From Trichomonas vaginalis G3 (lineage: Eukaryota > Parabasalia > Trichomonadida > Trichomonadidae): a stretch of DNA of 64,000 nucleotides. The stretch covers positions 12,368,082-12,432,081 of the forward strand of contig NC_067207.1 of NCBI RefSeq assembly GCF_026262505.1, written 5' to 3'. The position numbers and the translations under genes were made by a program. This document shows, piece by piece, positions 9,998-20,593 of this stretch; within the stretch, counting starts at the first letter, position 1, and each line of letters starts with the position of its first letter. Under the pieces are notes generated by a model. The model saw only the letters and a list, made by a program, of their open reading frames with translations. It did no database searches and was not told the origin of the DNA.

Positions 9998-10783
9998 TAA
10001 ACAGAAATTCATCAAAAGTGACAGCTCTCAATTTTTTGACATTTGTAAATTCTAAATTGAATGAGAAAAATGAAATAATACTAAGCATAATACAATATTC
10101 TAGATTTAATTATAATTAGGAAAAAGTTAGTTTTGAGAGTACTTTTCATAGGCATATAGAATGAAATCTTCTGAAAAATAATATCACATAAACTCATATT
10201 ATTTTCTAATATATAACTATTTTATATAAAAATCAAATTCAATGATCTTAAAAGCGAAGGATAAACCTCAAAATTTACGAATATAATGAGTGGGAATATA
10301 ATGCTTATCTATCATAAAACCATATGAAATATCAATTTTTGCTTTACGCCTAATTTTTGACGACAATTAGCAAAAAATGTTAAATGTTAACACTCAGTCC
10401 ATTTGAATATGAAAAATAAAATTGACTTTGATTAAATGTTTTTATTTAATCAAAAATTGATATTTCATATGGTTTTATGATAGATAAGCATTATATTCCC
10501 ACTCATTATATTCGTAAATTTTGAGGTTTATCCTTCGCTTTTAAGATCATTGAATTTGATTTTTATATAAAATAGTTATATTTAGAAAATAATATGAGTT
10601 TATGTGATATTATTTTTCAGAAGATTTTGTGTTCTTCTTCAAAATTTTATTTTTTTATTAAAAAGAATCTTTACAAAATATACATTTACTTTAATTAATA
10701 TTTAAAAACGTGCTCTATCAAAAGTTCCAAAAATTCAATATTTTAGCTTTTCTGAGGTGTCACTTTTGATGAATTTCTGTTTA
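9998..10783. mobile_element. Long foldback / MITE-like element
   Basis: The ends 9998-10023 and 10758-10783 are exact 26-bp inverted repeats (core AGAAATTCATCAAAAGTGAC). Inside, a second and much longer inverted repeat pairs roughly 10165-10345 with 10455-10630 almost perfectly, around a centre of about 110 bp. No transposase frame is present and I could not recognise a target duplication. Family not assigned. Confidence 0.75.
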
Positions 10784-11773
10784 CAACAAAAAAATCCGAT
10801 ATTATTACATTACATCTGATTACAAATCAAAATTCGTTGAAATAACTTTGCCGAACAAACAACCAAAGTTGTTCTCAAAATATGATTAGCGGCGCGAAGC
10901 ACCACTACGTCAACGATAGACAAAAAGTGTATGAAAAATTGAGAGAAATAATTCATTTTCATTTCATATTTTCATATTTTCTTAACCAGACATTCCGCAC
11001 AAACTTCTAATGTATTACATTGATCTAATGCATCATTGGTGTTCCATCATACCTTAAATGATTCACAATTTGCACATTTGGTTACAGATTAAAATTGAAA
11101 ATTCTAAAATTCTAGATTTTCATCTATAACACGTTCTTTGTTATCATGTGCTTTATTAATTGTTAACTTTAGAGCTCCTAAATATCCTTACAAATTGCAT
11201 AAATTCCGAAATAGTTTCTCAAAATAATATCTATGATCGCATAAATATCAGATTACGATAAGACTATTAATGTTTCAAATACGTTACTTCCGTTTGCTAT
11301 AGTTAAGACATGATTTTCATTTATGATAATGACTTCAGCTCTAATTTTGTCAAGTAACAAACTGATCTAATGTCTTATCTAACTGTATTCATTTCTAAAC
11401 AAATTCTTAATAAATGCTTTGCTTTCAATATTTTTTGGAAAAATCTCTAAAATCTCAAAGTATTCTCTAAACCACTTCGATGCATATAAAAATTCCTCAT
11501 ATGTTTTACATAATAATCTTTAAAATATAATATTAATTACTCAAATTAAAATTTCATTGGATAAACTCATTTCCTATAATCATAATATATTTATTTTGCT
11601 GAAGTTGGCTAGGCTTGCCCGAAGGGCAAGCCTAGCCAACTGAAGCCCGAAATTATATTATATCAAAATTGATTTTTTTACCTAAAGAATTGTTGCAAGT
11701 ATATACATCCACGCTACAGATCATTAAACTTTATTTATTTCATTCTGACAAAAAGCTTCATGACATGCTTGTC
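10784..11773. other. Gene desert between foldback element and ankyrin gene
   Basis: AT-rich DNA without a frame I would call. Its one notable feature is the hairpin at 11604-11640, listed separately. Confidence 0.6.
11604..11640. repeat. Perfect 17-bp-arm GC-rich hairpin
   Basis: GTTGGCTAGGCTTGCCC, three-base loop GAA, then the exact complement. It stands alone in AT-rich DNA about 130 bp beyond the 3' end of the ankyrin gene. Confidence 0.9.
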
Positions 11774-13593
11774 TTATGTAGAAACTTTATTTTTGGCATC
11801 ATGTGAAATAAGAAATTCGGCGGTTTCTTCACTATTATTCTCTGCTGCATAATGAAGAGCGGTTTTTCCATCATTATCTTTTTCATTGATGTTTGCACCA
11901 TGAGAAATAAGAAGTTCAGCTATTTCTTTACTATTATTCACTGCTGCACAATGAAGAGCGGTTGATCCAAATCCACCTTTTTCATTGATATTCGCACCAT
12001 GAGAAATAAGAAATTCGGCAGTTTCTTTATTATTAGTCTCTGCTGCACAATGAAGTGCGGTTGATCCTAATTCATCTTTTTCATTGATATTTGAACCATG
12101 TGAAATAAGAAGTTCGGCGGTTTCTTCACTATTATTCTCTGCTGCATAATGAAGAGCGGTTTTTCCAAATTCATCTTTTTCATTGATGTTTGCACCATGT
12201 GAAATAAGAAATTCGGCGGTTTCTTCACTATTATTCTCTGCTGCATAATGAAGAGCGGTTTTTCCATCATTATCTTTTTCATTGATGTTTGCACCATGAG
12301 AAATAAGAAATTCGGCGGTTTCTTCACTATTATTCTCTGCTGCACAATGAAGAGCTGTTTTTCCATCATTATTTTCTTCATTGATATCTGCACCATGTGA
12401 AATAAGAAATTCAGCAGTTTCTTTACTATTATTCACTGCTGCATAATGAAGAGCGGTTTTCCATATTCATCTTTTTCATTGATGTTTGCACCATGAGAAA
12501 TAAGAAATTCGGCGGTTTCTTCACTATTATTCTCTGCTGCACAATGAAGAGCTGTTTTTCCATCATTATTTTCTTCATTGATATCTGCACCATGTGAAAT
12601 AAGAAATTCAGCAGTTTCTTTACTATTATTCTCTGCTGCATAATGAAGAGCAGTTTTTCCATATTCATCTTTTTCATTGACGTTTGCACAATGAGAGAGA
12701 AAATATTCACAAAGAGATGGGATGTCAAACTTTGCTGAATAAAGAAAGCATTTGTTAATATCATTAGTTTGATCAAAATAAACTAAAAATGATTCAACAT
12801 TGTTAAATGCTTTACAATAATCTAATTTAATTATTAAATTGTATTCATTCATTACGAATGTAACAAAATCAATGTTGTGTGAGATAATTGCATATTCCAT
12901 GCATTCTTTATCTGGTTTTTGATATTTCAAATATTCACTCATGATATCTTTGTTTCCGCCTAAAAATGATAACTCCAGACATATTTCAGTTATTTCGGAG
13001 TTAAATTTCGTTCTTAAGAACTTGAAACAATCCACTGCTCCATGATAACAACATAATTCAAGTAATGAATATCCTACTTCAGAATATGGATATAAATGAC
13101 TTTCAAGTCTTTGATCTTTATCAAAGGCTTCTCTTTCTGTGAAGCAGATGAATCTTTCTAGGTTATTATACATAATTGCTCTGTAAATTGTGTCTTCTGT
13201 ATGAATATCCAGATTTTCAGGTTTAAATTCTTCGAAATCATCAGATTTGTCTAATTTAATTCCATATTCTTTATAAAACAGGAAGTTTGATACTATTGGG
13301 ATATCGTTGACTTCTGTTATATGATAATCATCACAAACGAATTTGGCAAGTGTCAAATATGACTTTGTATAGCGATTGTTATACTGAATGATCATTAAAA
13401 TATCTTTTATAATGCTTTTAGGATGACGTTTCTTTGATTCAATCAGTTCTGTTTTGATTTGTTTGTAAATTGACTTTAAATCTTCATCATTTTCAGTTTT
13501 CAGCTGGTATAACGCATTGTATATATCTATGTGGTATTTACAGATGCTTCGTAGCTCATTGTATCTATTTGGATTAACGTCTTCTTCAGACAT
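11774..13593 (-). pseudogene. Ankyrin-repeat protein gene with one frame disruption
   Basis: From the ATG at 13593 (MSEEDVNPNRYNEL) the first ~290 residues match the style of the large trichomonad ankyrin family, with a DUF3447-like region before the repeats. About nine 33-residue ankyrin units follow (GKTALHYAAENNSEETAEFL type). Their DNA is a near-perfect 99-bp tandem array. At about 12456 the repeat reads CGGTTTTCC where its sisters read CGGTTTTTCC; the missing T ends the first frame at 12433, and the remaining ~6.5 repeats are open in another frame down to 11774. This may be a real mutation or a homopolymer sequencing error. The role is unknown; such proteins are usually protein-binding scaffolds. 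Confidence 0.85.
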
Positions 13594-14657
13594 TAAAAAA
13601 TTTGAAAGTCATATATCAATATTTTACCATCTAAAATATCTTTAAAATTCATTATGAGAATAATACTATGTCATACATGTGGAAAACAATGACTGCAAAG
13701 ATTTCGGATATAAATTATGAATTTTGATTTAATTTATATATGTGAAATAACGCAATAACAATGGTGGATTTGTAGACTATAAGATATTCATTCAAGAACT
13801 ATTATTGTTATCCAGCATTTCATGTTTCTTCTTGTCTATCGACATGTCAAAATCATTGACTGGGATCATAAATATTGATTGAAATATATCAGCATGGATT
13901 GTTTGGATATAGAAATTCATGGAATTCATTCAATCAAAACGTTATTTAAAATGAATTTTGGAAAAATAGCAAAACATCGTAAATTATATATTAATAGCCA
14001 AATCCTATGGTTCAAGTGTATTTGTTGTAACGGATACTGTTAGATGATCTTTCATAATGCATACGTATTCAAGTCAGGTAGTCTTTATTTCTATTGCTTT
14101 GTCTGAAATAAATACTTAGATCTTAATGAAAGTTAAAATGTTAATAAACATACTTAAAATTAACCTAATAATCTAACAAAATATTGAAACAAAAAGAATT
14201 TGTATGATTGTTTCCAGACATAAATGCATGTCACAGAAATTCCAGATTAACCCATCTACCTACTGCCTTAAATTTAAGTCTATCGAAATAATCAAATTTG
14301 ATTAGAATTATTAGACAAAATTGACTCTAGAAAAATGAACTATGATTGGAGTGATGTACTTGAAATAGATAGTATTTTTTCCAAGAAAACTTTGAAAAAA
14401 GTTTTTTGAATTAAAAATATAGGGATTTTATTATTCTTTTTTGGATTTTGAAATTTTTTTAGAGATTTTGGAAAATTTTAAATGCTTAGATATATTTAAT
14501 AATTTTGAAAATATCGAAATTGTTTGATAATTCACTTTAATTCGTTATAATAATTTACAATTATTTTATTAGTCATTAAATTCAATTTTATCCTCGGTGA
14601 TATCAGAAAACTACTGAAATATAGTTTTGGGAATACAAAAACAGTCCAATTTTATGA
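13594..14657. other. Intergenic region between divergent genes
   Basis: About 1 kb of AT-rich DNA separating the divergent ankyrin and ARM-like genes, presumably holding both promoters. I see no frame, RNA or repeat worth naming. Confidence 0.6.
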
Positions 14658-16034
14658 ATGATTTCTTATAAAACTGATAATGCTGAAATAATTCTTGGTC
14701 CGGAAAAAGAAGAAGACATCATTATCAGACCAGAAATGTTCGCAGAAAATGATGTTGATCCAGAATTGAACTCAATTCTTAATGAATTACTTATCAATCT
14801 TGATTCAGATGATAATCCTCAAAATTTACTAATGGAAATCGATCAAAAACTATCTCTTGTACATTATGATATTACTACCTTAATCGATGAAACAAACACA
14901 ATAAATTTTTTGATAGCAATTCTCATTCAATCAGCAATTACACCAGTAACAGAGCTAGTATTACGCATTTTAACTCGAATCTTACAGGTTGCACCCACAA
15001 ACATTAATAATTATTACAAATATACCGAATATTTTCTACCTAACATTTCAAATCCGATTTTAATGCCTTACGTTATAAGTATATTAGCTTCTCTCATTAT
15101 TAATGAGCCAAACTTTTGCGAATTATTAGTTTGCAAATATAACATACTCAGAAGAGTTTCAACGCTCTTAATTAATACAAAAACAGTTAAAGACAAATCC
15201 AATATGCTTTCGTTTATTTACATTACATTGAAGAATTCAAAGAACTATGTATTACATTCGTATGTTGATGGTTTCGAAGCAATTAGCTATCCATTAGGTG
15301 CGGCCAAAGATTCAATTGAAAATAATATCTCAATTTACATTAATTTGAAAATTTTTCATTACATTATGATGAATTGGACTTCAAACTTTGCAACATTGTT
15401 TGATTCGAAATTTGTTCAAAAGCTTTTAAGTATATGGAACAACCTATTTCAAAATCAATGGGAGATTCCTTTCTGCGGCGAAATTTGCGCTATTTGGAAC
15501 CAAATTATTGTTCAATATCCAGACGAATTCATCCAAAACAAATTATATAAGCATGTTACAGATGTTACAAAGCAATTAATTGATAATCCTGATCTTCCTC
15601 ACGCAAAAATATTATTTTTATTATCAAACGTCGCTGTTCATACAGAATCCGCTCTTGAAATAATCAATTCCGACATTCTTGAAAAATATTCAGACCATTA
15701 CGATGAAATGACGTTTCCAATGAAAGAAAATTTTCTTTTTATGTTTATCAATCTAATAAGATCAAGAGCATTAATAATAGATGATAGTCCTAAAACAGTA
15801 GAATATCTAACAGAGGTTTTTGACCTTGCTTCGGACGATTCTTCCGAAAAATATCAATTAAATACACTAATATTACTTGAAGATTTTATGCAAGAACTTT
15901 CAGAAGTTATTGACGTAGATTTTGTCCTTTCAATGCTTAATTGTTTGATTGATTCAACAAACGAAGAAATCAATACTTTAGCACAGAAACTACTTAATGA
16001 AATCAATCCGGACAATGAAATTCAACCAAATTAA
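14658..16034 (+). CDS. ARM/HEAT-like all-helical hypothetical protein
   Basis: A 458-residue protein with no extra ATG in frame upstream; the nearby ATG at 14654 is closed at once by a stop. The sequence is a chain of amphipathic helices with Leu/Ile spacing and helix-ending Pro/Asn (for example LRILTRILQVAPTNIN, ISILASLIINEPNF, FLLSNVAVHT), the look of an armadillo/HEAT solenoid. It has an acidic N-terminus and no importin-beta-binding basic segment, so it is not an ordinary importin alpha. The role is unknown; adaptor or transport-receptor-like scaffolds are the obvious class. It converges on MED6 with a 127-bp gap. Confidence 0.75.
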   Translation: MISYKTDNAEIILGPEKEEDIIIRPEMFAENDVDPELNSILNELLINLDSDDNPQNLLMEIDQKLSLVHYDITTLIDETNTINFLIAILIQSAITPVTELVLRILTRILQVAPTNINNYYKYTEYFLPNISNPILMPYVISILASLIINEPNFCELLVCKYNILRRVSTLLINTKTVKDKSNMLSFIYITLKNSKNYVLHSYVDGFEAISYPLGAAKDSIENNISIYINLKIFHYIMMNWTSNFATLFDSKFVQKLLSIWNNLFQNQWEIPFCGEICAIWNQIIVQYPDEFIQNKLYKHVTDVTKQLIDNPDLPHAKILFLLSNVAVHTESALEIINSDILEKYSDHYDEMTFPMKENFLFMFINLIRSRALIIDDSPKTVEYLTEVFDLASDDSSEKYQLNTLILLEDFMQELSEVIDVDFVLSMLNCLIDSTNEEINTLAQKLLNEINPDNEIQPN

Positions 16035-16161
16035 GCTTTTTCTTAAGATTCATCAAAATTATTTTTAATATTTTTTTTGAGATCTGGAAAAAATGAAGTC
16101 GAATATATAACAAATTGTATATTAGTACTTTATTATAAACAAGAATTAGTTGAATCAGAAA

Positions 16162-16860
16162 TTATTGAGGTAATTGAGCAATTACTTGGCCAATGAAGTA
16201 TTTTTGTAGATCTTTTTCAATGCTGTGTTCTGCGATGATGTTTTCCATTTCATATGCTCCAAATAAGAAAGGTGGCTTTGTTGGGATGTTGACGTTTGCT
16301 TTTTGGTATCTCATTTCCGGTGTCCACTTATAAGCAGAGTCAGCATCACGAATGGCTTCTCTTAAATTGAAAATCGCGGTTCTGAAATTGGATGTGACTA
16401 AAGAGTACAAATCCGGGGCCTGATAGATAGTAGCATCAATCATATAATATTGGGCTAATAATTCCTTGATAGGTTCGCCATGATCTTGAAGTCTTGTTCT
16501 GTATTTTGAAATTACGCAAAGTCCTGTCGTAATCGGATAGTTGGCTTTTTCAGGAGCATATATCTCCTGTTCAGTTTCCAAGATTAGCTCTTTAGGAGGG
16601 TTTGCAGGGTCAAGTGTCTTCAAAAAATTCGGTTCTTGGATTTGAACGTATGTTAATCTATATGTGATACCATTTTCATCGAAAATATCAGTGAATTTTT
16701 CATATCTGTTGACTTGTTCATTCAAACAAGTTGGATCATAAAATGGACTGTTGTTAAAATAGGAATTAAACAGGTTTCCTATTGTTAGCAAGTTCATTTG
16801 GAGGAAATCATCATTTCTGTAAGCCATTGTGGCTGTTTCTTCTAAGGAAAGGTTCGACAT
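16162..16860 (-). CDS. MED6: Mediator complex subunit 6
   Basis: A 232-residue protein that I recognise as MED6, a head-module subunit of Mediator, which links transcription activators to RNA polymerase II in the nucleus. Diagnostic stretches are FNNSPFYDPTCLNEQVN (residues about 34-50; animal MED6 has NPFYDRTCNNE) and YYMIDATIYQAPDLYSLVTS (about 137-156; animal [20 protein letters not shown]), then a helix with conserved alanines and a Trp near residue 175. Length fits the family core. The ATG at 16860 is the only sensible start. It is transcribed divergently from the EF-hand/WD40 gene, and their starts are only 108 bp apart. Confidence 0.93.
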   Translation of the reverse strand: MSNLSLEETATMAYRNDDFLQMNLLTIGNLFNSYFNNSPFYDPTCLNEQVNRYEKFTDIFDENGITYRLTYVQIQEPNFLKTLDPANPPKELILETEQEIYAPEKANYPITTGLCVISKYRTRLQDHGEPIKELLAQYYMIDATIYQAPDLYSLVTSNFRTAIFNLREAIRDADSAYKWTPEMRYQKANVNIPTKPPFLFGAYEMENIIAEHSIEKDLQKYFIGQVIAQLPQ

Positions 16861-16968
16861 TTATTCTTTTCTAACAATTGTCACCTTTTTTGTAAATGTC
16901 ACTTTTCAGTCCAATATTTTGTCACTTTTATGTCTGTTAAAATTTTCAAAGATTTTTGAGCAAAGAAA
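16861..16968. promoter_or_regulatory. Bidirectional promoter with three TGTCACYTTTT boxes
   Basis: The 108 bp between the MED6 and WD40 start codons contain TGTCACCTTTT (16879-16889), TGTCACTTTT (16897-16906) and TGTCACTTTT (16920-16929), all in the same direction. The same box is repeated through the window's intergenic DNA. Confidence 0.6.
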
Positions 16969-19900
16969 ATGAATTTCGTTTTTCCAGAAGATGACAGAAT
17001 AAAAGGCATTCCGCAGCGTACGGAATGGAGTCGGCCTCCAAGTTCTACGCAATCAAGGCTTGGTCGTAGAAATATACAAAGAAATGAGTCTTATCAACAA
17101 CAATTTCTTCAAAAACTACGAAAAGCCTTTGAAGAAGCGGATCCTGATAACCTTGGGTACTTGGACCAATCTAGATGGGATTCTTCAGGAATAAGACAAA
17201 TTATTCACGACGGAACTTTAAATCGACCAGAATTTTCCTTATTTTTCAAAAGAATCGATGCAACAGCAGAAGGAAAGATATCATGGGGTAAGCTCGTACA
17301 CTATTTACTGAAAGAAACAAATGGTAGCGATTTCAAAAAGTCAGGAGAAGCAATTCAATTCATTCGCAAGTGGCCAACACCTCCTCAGAACAAAAATCAG
17401 AGTCATCGCGAAATGGTATGCCAAATACTTGCATCTTATAAGACAAACGAATACATAACTATATCTTCCGACTCAGTCAGATTTTGGAATTGCAGTGATC
17501 TTGCGTATAAACGTGTAATCAATGATACATCACTTTTCTGTTGTGGTGTTGTATTCAATAACACAAGTACACTCGCTTTAGCTACTACAAATAGAAGATT
17601 ATTATTTTATGACATTGAAACTTTGAATAGACTTCCAATAGAAGTATGTGCATCTCCTACAGCAAGAATGATTAAGAATATGACACAAGATCAGTCAAAA
17701 CAGACATTAAGAACGTTGAAATCTTCAGACATGCCAATGTTCAATGTTCCATCTGCATTATGCATTGCAGAGAATTCAATTGTGTCAGAATACGATGTAC
17801 CGTTCTTTGTTGGCGATGATCAAGGACAGATTGAAGTATATAACCTTTCATTACCAAAAAGAAGGTCAGGGACCGACTTCCATATAAACAGAATAACTCA
17901 TGTTAAACTACATCGTGGAAAAATTACTCAAGTTGACGTTATTAACGCAACAACATACGCAACTTCAAGTTTGGATATGAGAGTTGTCTTTTTCACTTAT
18001 TCACCACATTCAGCAACAATCCAACAGACACAAGTTTTCAAAGATAATGAGCCAATCTGTTGTTTCGTTTACAATTTGACACAAAAGTGCCTGACGACTT
18101 GTGGAATCTCCAGAGATGCTTATATATGGTCACACGGTAGTGGCAAGAAGATTTCAAAGCTTGGAGGACACTACAACCAAGTTGTCAAAATTGTAAATTA
18201 CACAACGACCACGAAAGAGAATTATATCGTATCAATGACTAATAAAAAGGAATTCAGACTCTGGGACGCTTCAAGTTATCGATTAATGAAGGAATGGACA
18301 GATCCAGCAGTATTACGTCCAGAAAACCACTATTCCGCCTTGTTTTTCGATCCGCATCGCAATCAGCTGATAAGTGCGGCATCATTCCCCGTAAAATGGG
18401 CTGAAGATATGTCTTCCAAAAACGACCAATTTGAGAAAACAACTCATTCGCGTACTATCGTCGGAGTTTTCTCGGCACCGGAATTTGACCAAGTAGTGAC
18501 TGTTGATACTGTCTGTGCTATCAAAGCGTGGAATATTTCAACAGGAACTTGCGAAATGAGTCACATTGAGCCATTGGATGACAAATACTCAGAAATATCA
18601 GCTGCAACATTGGATTGTAAGGGAAGAACTCTTATAACTACAACTTTTTCCAATAAAGTTGCACAATGGAATTATAATTCTGGAACTCGCATCGCAGATC
18701 ATAATTTAGTTGGTGCAAAATCATTAGTATCAGTAATGAAGTGCTTCTCTGCCCAAGGAAAAGATTATTTGATAAGAGCTGGCTGGGATAAAACAATTTG
18801 GCTCTACATCGAACTCGGCCAAGTCTGGGAACTCCTCAGATCATACACAGGACACACACACGATATCAGCGAAGCAATAGGATTCAACGGCGGAGTTGTC
18901 AGTGGAACAGTAAACGGAGAAATCTTATGTTGGTCATTCGATACGAACGTTCCAGTTGCAGCTTGCGCATTAAAACCAGCTACAGGAGTAGAAGTTATGC
19001 GCACAATTGATAATACATTGTTAATTGGTGATTCAACAGGAAATTTACACATTATGACATTACCAAGGCTTGAATTCGTCAAAACACTGCATGCTCATGA
19101 GATAACTGCCAGACATTCATTGACAACAATTACAATTGACCATGAAAACGAATTTTTATTCACAGGAGATACACTTGGATACGTTAAGAAGTGGAAGATT
19201 AAGAAGATAGGAGACACAATTGGCCTTGAAGGTGTCGATATCCATCGTTGTCATAGAGATGAAATTACAGCGATCGTATTAGTCAAAGAAAACAAAGTTT
19301 TGGTAACGTGCGGTACAGATAAATGCGTAAGACTTTACGATGCATCCGATTTCACGTATATTGGATTCTTTAGTGATGAAACTAAATGGAATTATGAAGA
19401 TAAGACAACATGGGTTAACGAAGCACCTTTCCTTACAGACGAAAGACACTTTAAGAAAGGTGCCTTGATTTTTGGCCAATCGAATAACTCTGTTATTGGA
19501 TTTGGAGATTTAAGTTCAGATGATTTGCATTCTAAGTCTTCCCAGAGCTTGAAATCGATGTTAGGAGCTGTTTCTTCACCAGAAAAGCCAAAGAAACAGT
19601 CACTTTCTGAATACGCTGCCGAGTTTTACAAAAAAGAGGAAGAAGAAAAACAGAAAAATTTACAAAAAGAAAAAGAAAAGAAAGTTGAACCGAAAATCAC
19701 AGATCCTGACTACGATTACGGAAAGATTATACGAATAATTGATGACTACATGGATAATCCACCAAACTATATCCCTCAAAGCCTTCCAAACATGATTGAA
19801 AACGAAAACATCAGATATCAGCCATTGAAACCTATTCCTGAGCTGATGCCACATGCGAGACCAAATGAACTCATGATGACAATCAAGAGTTTACTGCCTG

Positions 19901-20013
19901 ATGAAACGCCAAAGGTTGAAAAAAGGAAAATTAAAATGCCTATTTTAGTTCAACCACAGAATAACTTTAGGAGAGCATCTACTCCAAAGACTTCAAGAAA
20001 ATATTGTGATTGA
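16969..20013 (+). CDS. EF-hand / WD40-repeat protein, WDR49/WDR64-like (probable ciliary)
   Basis: A 1014-residue protein. Residues about 35-120 form a paired EF-hand-like region (KAFEEADPDNLGYLDQ..., RIDATAEGKISWGKLVHYLL). From about 150 to 830 there are many WD40 repeats, with repeated W/D or F/W-D ends such as VRFWNC, EFRLWDAS, KAWNIS, AQWNYNS, CWSF, VKKWKI and CVRLYDAS, enough for two beta-propellers. The tail (about 865-1014) is charged coiled coil, then basic. EF-hand plus double WD40 is the architecture of the animal WDR49/WDR64/EFCAB8 group, linked to cilia; trichomonads have five flagella, so an axonemal role is a fair inference. Promoter shared with MED6. Confidence 0.88.
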   Translation: MNFVFPEDDRIKGIPQRTEWSRPPSSTQSRLGRRNIQRNESYQQQFLQKLRKAFEEADPDNLGYLDQSRWDSSGIRQIIHDGTLNRPEFSLFFKRIDATAEGKISWGKLVHYLLKETNGSDFKKSGEAIQFIRKWPTPPQNKNQSHREMVCQILASYKTNEYITISSDSVRFWNCSDLAYKRVINDTSLFCCGVVFNNTSTLALATTNRRLLFYDIETLNRLPIEVCASPTARMIKNMTQDQSKQTLRTLKSSDMPMFNVPSALCIAENSIVSEYDVPFFVGDDQGQIEVYNLSLPKRRSGTDFHINRITHVKLHRGKITQVDVINATTYATSSLDMRVVFFTYSPHSATIQQTQVFKDNEPICCFVYNLTQKCLTTCGISRDAYIWSHGSGKKISKLGGHYNQVVKIVNYTTTTKENYIVSMTNKKEFRLWDASSYRLMKEWTDPAVLRPENHYSALFFDPHRNQLISAASFPVKWAEDMSSKNDQFEKTTHSRTIVGVFSAPEFDQVVTVDTVCAIKAWNISTGTCEMSHIEPLDDKYSEISAATLDCKGRTLITTTFSNKVAQWNYNSGTRIADHNLVGAKSLVSVMKCFSAQGKDYLIRAGWDKTIWLYIELGQVWELLRSYTGHTHDISEAIGFNGGVVSGTVNGEILCWSFDTNVPVAACALKPATGVEVMRTIDNTLLIGDSTGNLHIMTLPRLEFVKTLHAHEITARHSLTTITIDHENEFLFTGDTLGYVKKWKIKKIGDTIGLEGVDIHRCHRDEITAIVLVKENKVLVTCGTDKCVRLYDASDFTYIGFFSDETKWNYEDKTTWVNEAPFLTDERHFKKGALIFGQSNNSVIGFGDLSSDDLHSKSSQSLKSMLGAVSSPEKPKKQSLSEYAAEFYKKEEEEKQKNLQKEKEKKVEPKITDPDYDYGKIIRIIDDYMDNPPNYIPQSLPNMIENENIRYQPLKPIPELMPHARPNELMMTIKSLLPDETPKVEKRKIKMPILVQPQNNFRRASTPKTSRKYCD

Positions 20014-20593
20014 TGTTATATTTGTATTAGATAAATATATTGTTTGTTTGTTTTTTTAGAGTTAATTAGATTTTTTTGGAAAATATGACATAAATAAAAC
20101 ATGGTTCGGGGCGGAACCAACATTAATAAGGTTGTTATAACAAAACTCTACCTTCAAAATAGGAGTCAACCATTTGAAGAATGTTGAATATCTGAAAAAT
20201 TCTTCTGAAAATGGTCAATTCAGCTGATATAATGCATTACTATTCCCAACTTACGCTTACATTTTCATATGAGTCTATTTCTTGACGGTAATTCTTACAC
20301 CAATCAAATTTTTTCTTTTTCAAATCACTCTGTTTATATTTTTCAAGTAATAAAACAAAATATCACATTTGGGATGTGAAATCGAAATTACACATTTTTG
20401 GACTGATCAATTTTAATAAAATTGTAAGCACTTTTCCTTCAAATTCAATCATTGATCTTTTGAGCACTTTATCACTGATTTTATTTTTCGAAATTATTAA
20501 TTCTGGTGTTTTAAATAACACATTTAATTCAATTTGATTTTCTTTATTTTATTCCCCAGTAAAAAAAATTTTTTTTATATAAATCATTTTGTA
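20014..20593. other. Intergenic region with small GC-rich hairpin
   Basis: Non-coding interval between two genes on the same strand. At 20102-20119 it holds a hairpin (TGGTTC, loop GGGGCG, GAACCA), GC-rich against its surroundings. No gene seen. Confidence 0.6.
20584..20590 (+). promoter_or_regulatory. Inr box (TCATTTT)
   Basis: TCATTTT three bases before the ATG at 20594 fits the trichomonad initiator TCAYTW. It selects this ATG over the in-frame one 60 bp upstream at 20534, which would lie outside the transcript. Confidence 0.65.

Noticed and set aside
11604-11640. Bacterial-type intrinsic terminator
   Set aside because: Perfect hairpin but no following T-run, and the host is a eukaryote.
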